A stretch of DNA of 9,961 nt from Pseudomonadota bacterium (lineage in GTDB: Bacteria > Pseudomonadota > Alphaproteobacteria > Rhizobiales > Rhizobiaceae): assembly GCA_023419535.1 (NCBI GenBank), contig JAEZXX010000050.1:1-9961 (forward strand), given 5' to 3'. The notes below the pieces were generated by a model, which searched no databases, was not told the DNA's origin, and saw only the letters and a program-made list of their open reading frames with translations. Position numbers and translations under genes: made by a program. Shown here piece after piece: positions 5,748 to 9,961 of this stretch (position 1 is its first letter; each line of letters starts with the position of its first letter).

Positions 5748-6107
5748 AAGACGATCCTGACAGTGGATGACTCGAGGACGATGCGCCAGCTCTTGCGCTC
5801 GGCGCTGTCGGACGCCGGCTTCGAGGTTGTCCAGGCCGAAGACGGCGTTCACGGGCTGGAGGTCCTGCGGGACTGCTCGCCGGACGTCATCATCACCGAC
5901 GTGAACATGCCGCGCATGGACGGGCTCACCTTCATCGAGGAGCTGCGCCAGGACGGCCAGCGACGCGCCATCCCCATCCTCGTGCTGACGACCGAGAACG
6001 ACGCGCCGAAGAAGGCGCGGGCGAAGGCCGCCGGCGCGACCGGCTGGATCGTCAAGCCCTTCGATCCCAAGAAGCTCGTCGACGCGATCAACCGCGTCGC
6101 ACCCTGA
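5745..6107 (+). CDS. cheY1: chemotaxis response regulator CheY1-type
   Basis: A 120-residue single receiver domain. Acidic pocket Asp8/Asp9, phospho-acceptor Asp52 in VIITDVNMPRMDG, Thr82/Thr83 in LVLTTENDAPKK and Lys104 in GWIVKPFDPKKL are present. The ILVLTTENDAPKKARAKAAGATGWIVKPFDP stretch (about residues 78-108) is highly characteristic of S. meliloti CheY1 and its relatives. CheY1 competes for CheA phosphate and drains it from CheY2 by back-transfer to CheA, a phosphate sink. The start is TTG 5745 (see its ribosome-binding site). The gene is followed by full-length cheA after 33 bases, as in the S. meliloti cheY1-cheA pair. Here the pair lies after cheD-cheT rather than before cheW. Confidence 0.93.
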   Translation: MKTILTVDDSRTMRQLLRSALSDAGFEVVQAEDGVHGLEVLRDCSPDVIITDVNMPRMDGLTFIEELRQDGQRRAIPILVLTTENDAPKKARAKAAGATGWIVKPFDPKKLVDAINRVAP

Positions 6108-6140
6108 CATCGACAGCGCTCCTTCGAGGATTCCTGCGCA

Positions 6141-8285
6141 ATGGACGTGATGGCCGAAATCCGGGCGACCTTCTTCGAGGAGTGCGCCGAGCAGCTGCAG
6201 GAACTCGAGGCGGGCCTGATGGCCATGGAGGAGGGACGCTCCGACACCGAGACGGTGAACGCCGTCTTCCGGGCCGTCCACTCCATCAAGGGGGGCGCGG
6301 GAGCCTTCAATCTCCATGCGCTCGTCGGCTTCGCCCACGTCTTCGAGACGACGCTCGACCTCGTGCGCTCCGGCGGGCTCGACCCCGATGCGGGCGTGAT
6401 GCGCGTCCTGTTGCGCTCGGCCGACATCCTGAACGATCTCGTCTCGGCCGCGCGCGACGAGGAGGAGCCGGACGCGGCGCGCGCCGACGCGGTCGCGGAG
6501 GAACTCAAGCGCCTCGCCGGCGGTGAGGGCGCATCGCATTCGTCCGGTGCCGATCCGGACGACGACGAGCCGGAATTTTCCGCGGTCGCCGTCGATCTCG
6601 GCGCCCTCTTCGGCCAGTCGGCGCCGGCGCCCGGCATCCGCGTGCGCTTCGCGCCGCGGCCCGAACTCTACGCCAAGGCCAACGACGCCGCCCGCCTCAT
6701 CCGCGAGACGCTCGCGCTGGGGGAGGGGACGGTCGAATGCCATGACGAGAACCTTCCCGATCTCGCCGACCTCGATCCCGAGGGCGCGGCGCTCTCCTGG
6801 ACGATCGAGCTGACCGGCGACGTCGCCGAACCCGCGATCCGGGAGATCTTCGAGTTCGTCGACGGCGATTGCGACCTCGTCGTCGAGCCGTTGGGCGAGC
6901 CGGCGCAGCCCGAGGCGGGCCCGGCGAGCGAAGAGGATTTCCTCGCGCTGCTGCGCTCGGTCGGCGTCGGTGCCGGCGAGCCGGAGGGCTCTGAGCCGTC
7001 CGAGCCGTCCGAGGCACCGGTCCGGCGCGCAAGCGTCGCCGACGCCGAGGCCGGCGACGCCAGGGGCTCGGCGGGGGGCGGCCAGCCCGCGCCCACGATC
7101 CGCGTCGATCTCGCCCGCGTCGACCGTCTGATCGATCTCGTCGGCGAGCTCGTCATCCATCAGGTGATGCTGTCCCAGCGCGTCATGCAGGCCGGTCTCG
7201 CGCGCGCCTCCGAGATCGCCATCGGCCTCGACGAACTCGAGCAGCTGACGCGCGAAATGCAGGACAGCGTCATGGCGATCCGCGCCCAGCCGGTGAAGTC
7301 GGTTTTCCAGAAGCTGCCGCGTCTCGTGCGCGAGGTGGCCGAGCGGACCGGCAAGAGCGTGCGCCTCGTCACCGAAGGCGAGTACACCGAGGTCGACAAG
7401 ACCGTCATCGAGCGTCTGTCGGATCCGCTCACCCACATGATCCGCAACGCCATCGACCACGGGCTGGAGACGCCGGAGAAGCGCCTGGCGGCGGGCAAGG
7501 GCGAGGAGGGCACGGTGCGCGTCGCGGCCATGCACCGCTCGGGCCGCATCGTCATCGAGATTTCGGACGACGGCGCGGGCATCAACCGTGAGGTCGTCCG
7601 GCGCATCGCCGTCAGCAAGGGTCTCGTCGCCCCCGACGCGAACCTCTCCGACGAGGAGACCGACAACCTCATCTTCCTCCCCGGCTTCTCCACCAAGGAG
7701 CAGGTGTCGGAACTGTCGGGGCGCGGCGTCGGCATGGACGTCGTCAAGAGCTCGATCCAGGCGCTGGGCGGTCGCGTCGCCATCACCTCGACGCCAGGCA
7801 AGGGCTCGCTCTTCTCCATGAGCCTGCCGCTGACGCTGGCCGTTCTCGACGGCATGATCATCTCGTCGGGCGACCACACGCTGGTCGTGCCGCTGACCGC
7901 GATCATCGAGACGCTGCAGCCGCGCGCGGGCGAAGTGAAGTCGTTCGGCGACGGCGAGTACGTCATCAACGTGCGCGACAGCTTCCTGCCGCTGATCGAC
8001 ATCTCCCGCAAGCTCGGCTACCGCAGCGAGGCGACCGACCCCGCCAAGGGCGTCGTCATCCTGGTCGAGGGCGAGACCGGCCAACGCTCCGCGCTTCTGG
8101 TCGACGGGATCCAGGGCCAGCGGCAGGTCGTCATCAAGAGCCTGGAGGCCAATTACGGCCGTGTGCCCGGCATCGCCGCCGCGACGATCCTCGGCGACGG
8201 CCGCGTCGCGCTCATCCTCGACGTCGATACGGTCGCGGCGACCAGCCGCTTCGAGACCAGCGCCTTCGCCGTCGCCGCGGAGTAG
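6141..8285 (+). CDS. cheA: chemotaxis histidine kinase CheA (full length)
   Basis: A 714-residue sensor kinase that autophosphorylates and donates phosphate to CheY and CheB. P1/HPt spans 1 to ~105, with His47 (AVHSIKGGA), Lys50 and Glu69. A linker follows, then the P2-like response-regulator binding region at about 145-255 and a Glu/Pro/Ser-rich linker (about 275-315) with repeated SEP units. P3 dimerisation helices begin near 319 (TIRVDLARVDRLIDLVGELV). The P4 ATPase has N-box DPLTHMIRNAIDHGLE (428-443, Asn436 and His440), G1 DDGAGI (476-481), F-box FLPGFSTKE and G2 GRGVGMDVV (527-535). The P5 CheW-like domain is about 575-705. All catalytic motifs are intact. GAGGA (6126-6130) precedes the ATG by 10 bases. 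Its first ~270 residues are duplicated in the kinase-less protein at 973. Confidence 0.97.
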   Translation: MDVMAEIRATFFEECAEQLQELEAGLMAMEEGRSDTETVNAVFRAVHSIKGGAGAFNLHALVGFAHVFETTLDLVRSGGLDPDAGVMRVLLRSADILNDLVSAARDEEEPDAARADAVAEELKRLAGGEGASHSSGADPDDDEPEFSAVAVDLGALFGQSAPAPGIRVRFAPRPELYAKANDAARLIRETLALGEGTVECHDENLPDLADLDPEGAALSWTIELTGDVAEPAIREIFEFVDGDCDLVVEPLGEPAQPEAGPASEEDFLALLRSVGVGAGEPEGSEPSEPSEAPVRRASVADAEAGDARGSAGGGQPAPTIRVDLARVDRLIDLVGELVIHQVMLSQRVMQAGLARASEIAIGLDELEQLTREMQDSVMAIRAQPVKSVFQKLPRLVREVAERTGKSVRLVTEGEYTEVDKTVIERLSDPLTHMIRNAIDHGLETPEKRLAAGKGEEGTVRVAAMHRSGRIVIEISDDGAGINREVVRRIAVSKGLVAPDANLSDEETDNLIFLPGFSTKEQVSELSGRGVGMDVVKSSIQALGGRVAITSTPGKGSLFSMSLPLTLAVLDGMIISSGDHTLVVPLTAIIETLQPRAGEVKSFGDGEYVINVRDSFLPLIDISRKLGYRSEATDPAKGVVILVEGETGQRSALLVDGIQGQRQVVIKSLEANYGRVPGIAAATILGDGRVALILDVDTVAATSRFETSAFAVAAE

Positions 8286-8308
8286 CGTTCCGGCCGGGCG
8301 GCGCGATC

Positions 8309-8342
8309 CGCCGTCCGCCCTCCTTCGCTCCGGCGGACGGCG
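8309..8342 (+). terminator. probable terminator hairpin after cheA
   Basis: CGCCGTCCGCC (8309-8319) pairs perfectly with GGCGGACGGCG (8332-8342) across a 12-base pyrimidine-rich loop, 23 bases after the cheA stop. The 11-bp all-but-one G:C stem is strong, but no T-run follows. It may be a U-less or Rho-assisted terminator, or an mRNA 3'-end stabiliser. Confidence 0.5.
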
Positions 8343-8556
8343 CTGGGCCGCCTCCGCCTCCGTGACGGGTCGGGCGACGCCATCCCTTCCTCAACGACAG
8401 GTTCCCGCGCTCCCCGCGCGGACCTTGCGGCATGGCGTGGCCGCCGAAGCATCGTCTCGTTCGTCGAAGGTAAGGTGGGCGATCTTTCTTTCGCCCCGCG
8501 GTTGAACGTCTTATCCCGAAGCAACGTCAAGAGGAAAAAGGGGCGTCTTCAGTCAA

Positions 8557-8590
8557 TTAAACATAAATTTATGTTCATTTTATAGATTAA
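8557..8590 (+). promoter_or_regulatory. probable mcp promoter region with 16-bp palindrome
   Basis: The most AT-rich stretch of the window lies 50-85 bases before the mcp start. AACATAAATTTATGTT (8560-8575) is a perfect palindrome and so a possible dimeric regulator site. TTAA-N7-TTTA (8557-8571) overlaps it and resembles a CtrA site with one mismatch. TATAGA (8581-8586) could be a -10 element; TAAACA (8558-8563), 17 bases upstream, is a poor -35. The promoter role is inferred from position and composition. Confidence 0.5.
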
Positions 8591-8628
8591 CGGCGTTCCC
8601 CTCAAGCGACCGGCGCCAGGCGCCGCTC

Positions 8629-8643
8629 AGGAGCCCCGTCGTG
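8629..8643 (+). promoter_or_regulatory. ribosome-binding site and GTG start of mcp
   Basis: AGGAG (8629-8633) is 7 bases before GTG 8641. The frame from this GTG gives a short basic N-terminus and then a membrane span, the usual start of an MCP. The next in-frame ATG (8689) would cut into that span. Confidence 0.75.
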
Positions 8644-9961
8644 TTCCGCTTCCTCGTCAACACCAAAATCTCGATCAAGATCGCCGCGATGATCATCGTC
8701 ACGGCGTCCATCAGCATCCTCCTCGCCTGGTATTCCAGCGTCGGGATGCAGGACATCGACCGCCGCTACAGCGAATTGACCGATGTCCGCTCGCCGGCCC
8801 TCGTGAAGCTCGCCCGGACCGGGCGGCAGTCCATGGAAGTCGCTTACGACACCTACAAGGTGTTCGCCTACGCCGGATCGAGTGAGGAAGCCCGTACCGC
8901 CGCCGCGGACCGGACCGCGACCATCGAGAAGGCCCGCGTCTGGCTGGTCGAGGTCGAGGCGGCGATTCCTTCCCTCCAGGCTGGCATCACCGAACTCGAG
9001 GCGATCCTCGATGCGATCGATACGACGAGCGCGAACGCTGTTGCGGCCGGCCTTCAGGATCAGGCGGAAGCAGCTCTCCCCCAACTTGCAGAGATGGATA
9101 CCCATATCGCGGCGTATCGTGATGCGGCCGCTACGCTGGTCGATTCCGAACTCGCGGTCTTGGACACTTTGTCCAGCGAGATGTCCGCTTCCGTCGAGAG
9201 CATCGGTTGGATGACGATCGTCATCTCCGCCGTGGCCGCCGCGCTCGGCGTGCTGATGGCGCTCCTGATCACCCGCGGGACGATCACCATGCCGCTGACG
9301 CGCCTCGGGCGCACCATGGAGGAGCTGTCGCGCGGCAATCTCGACGCGACGGTCGACGGTACGGACCGCAAGGACGAGGTCGGCGGCATGTCGCGCGCCG
9401 TCCAGGTGTTCAAGGACAACGCCGTGCAGGCCCGTGCGATGGAGGCCGAGGCCGTGGCCATGCGCCAGGCGCAGGAGGCCGAGCGTGAGCGGGTTGCTGC
9501 GATCGACAAGCGGACGCAGGACGATCTTCGTCATTTCGTGGGGGAGATCGAGGGCGGGTTCGCGCGTCTGTCGCAGGGCGACATGACGGTTCGGATCGAG
9601 CGTGCGGTGGCGGCGCAGTACGAGCCGATCCGGGGGCAGTTCAACGCGACGGTGGAGAAGCTGGAATCGACGCTGGGCTCGGTGGTGACCTCGATCGGCT
9701 CGATCCGCACGGGGCTGGGGGAGATCAACGTGGCCTCGAACGATCTGGCGCAGCGCACCGAGCAGCAGGCGGCGAGCCTGGAGGAGACGGTGGCGGCGCT
9801 CGCCGAGGTGACGCGGGCGGTGAACGAGACGGCTCAGGACGCGGGGAGGGCGCAGGATTCGGCCGAGAGCGCGAACCGCAACGCGGCCAAGGGCGGCGAG
9901 ATCGTCGGCAAGGCGGTGGAGGCGATGCGGGCGATCGAGCAGTCGTCGGAGAAGATCGGTA
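8641..9961 (+). CDS. methyl-accepting chemotaxis protein, 3' truncated by window
   Basis: 440 codons are visible with no stop. Membrane segment 1 is about residues 10-32 (IAAMIIVTASISILLAW). A mostly helical, probably periplasmic ligand domain follows (about 33-188), then membrane segment 2 at about 190-213 (WMTIVISAVAAALGVLMALLI). A first HAMP domain is at about 214-270 (PLTRLGRTMEELSRGNLDA). A second HAMP-like unit is at about 295-350 (FVGEIEGGFARLSQGDMTVRIE). Next comes the start of the cytoplasmic signalling coiled coil (RTEQQAASLEETVAALAEV), typical of rhizobial receptors. The receptor tip and any CheR-binding C-terminus are outside the window. Its own promoter region and nearness to cheA suggest a receptor of this array. 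The ligand cannot be inferred. Codon use changes sharply in the last ~420 bases. Confidence 0.93.
   Translation, partial: MFRFLVNTKISIKIAAMIIVTASISILLAWYSSVGMQDIDRRYSELTDVRSPALVKLARTGRQSMEVAYDTYKVFAYAGSSEEARTAAADRTATIEKARVWLVEVEAAIPSLQAGITELEAILDAIDTTSANAVAAGLQDQAEAALPQLAEMDTHIAAYRDAAATLVDSELAVLDTLSSEMSASVESIGWMTIVISAVAAALGVLMALLITRGTITMPLTRLGRTMEELSRGNLDATVDGTDRKDEVGGMSRAVQVFKDNAVQARAMEAEAVAMRQAQEAERERVAAIDKRTQDDLRHFVGEIEGGFARLSQGDMTVRIERAVAAQYEPIRGQFNATVEKLESTLGSVVTSIGSIRTGLGEINVASNDLAQRTEQQAASLEETVAALAEVTRAVNETAQDAGRAQDSAESANRNAAKGGEIVGKAVEAMRAIEQSSEKIG

Larger units (their letters stand above)
8286..8640 (+). other. 355-base intergenic region between cheA and mcp
   Basis: No convincing gene is present. 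It contains the hairpin after cheA (8309-8342), a small inverted repeat GGGCGA-N8-TCGCCC (8477-8496), an AT-rich promoter-like stretch (about 8550-8590) with a 16-bp palindrome, and a GGCGCC-A-GGCGCC repeat (8612-8624) just before the mcp ribosome-binding site. Short ORFs on both strands here look like shadow frames. Confidence 0.7.

Noticed and set aside
8477..8496. GGGCGA-N8-TCGCCC as a second terminator
   Set aside because: The stem is only 6 bp, lacks a T-run and is about 190 bases beyond cheA; better left as an unexplained small repeat.
1..9961. Mobile elements, CRISPR arrays, RNA genes, toxin-antitoxin or defence genes
   Set aside because: I looked for transposase motifs, regularly spaced repeats and tRNA-like cloverleaf sequence on both strands and saw none.

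Overview
The window looks like chromosomal DNA of a motile alphaproteobacterium, most likely of the Hyphomicrobiales (Rhizobiales). It has very high GC and coding GC3, a probable FliF C-terminus beside a chemotaxis operon, and the Rhizobium-type set of che genes: a CheS-like STAS protein, two single-domain CheYs of the CheY1 and CheY2 types, CheD, and a small CheT-like protein. All convincing genes are on the + strand. I see no tRNA, rRNA, CRISPR array, insertion sequence or phage gene.

Layout. (1) 3-363: end of a probable fliF, then a small unrecognised ORF. (2) 364-598: GC-rich gap with an AT-rich patch and a hairpin. (3) 599-5642: a compact che cluster in the order cheS-like, a kinase-less CheA fragment (P1+P2-like only), cheW, cheR, cheB, cheY2, cheD, cheT-like. 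(4) 5643-5744: short intergenic region with a CtrA-like TTAA-N7-TTAA site. (5) 5745-8285: cheY1 (TTG start) and full-length cheA. (6) 8286-8640: a 355-base intergenic region with an 11-bp hairpin just after cheA and an AT-rich promoter-like stretch holding a perfect 16-bp palindrome. (7) 8641 to the window end: a transmembrane methyl-accepting chemotaxis protein with a GTG start, cut off by the window edge.

How they work together. The MCP senses and controls CheA through CheW. CheA autophosphorylates on His47 and passes phosphate to CheY1 and CheY2 (motor output and sink) and to CheB. CheR, CheB and CheD adjust receptor methylation and deamidation. CheS and CheT are known in Sinorhizobium meliloti as signal-termination factors.

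The most interesting feature is the 276-residue protein at 973-1803. It copies the first ~270 residues of CheA, with the phosphorylatable His and its partners intact, but has no dimerisation, kinase or CheW-like domain. It sits between cheS and cheW, where the classical rhizobial operon, as I recall it, carries cheY1-cheA. Here cheY1-cheA lies downstream under what looks like its own promoter. This suggests duplication of cheA followed by retention of a free phosphotransfer module that may act as a phosphate sink or branch with CheS. Everything is read by eye; no alignment or database search was run.
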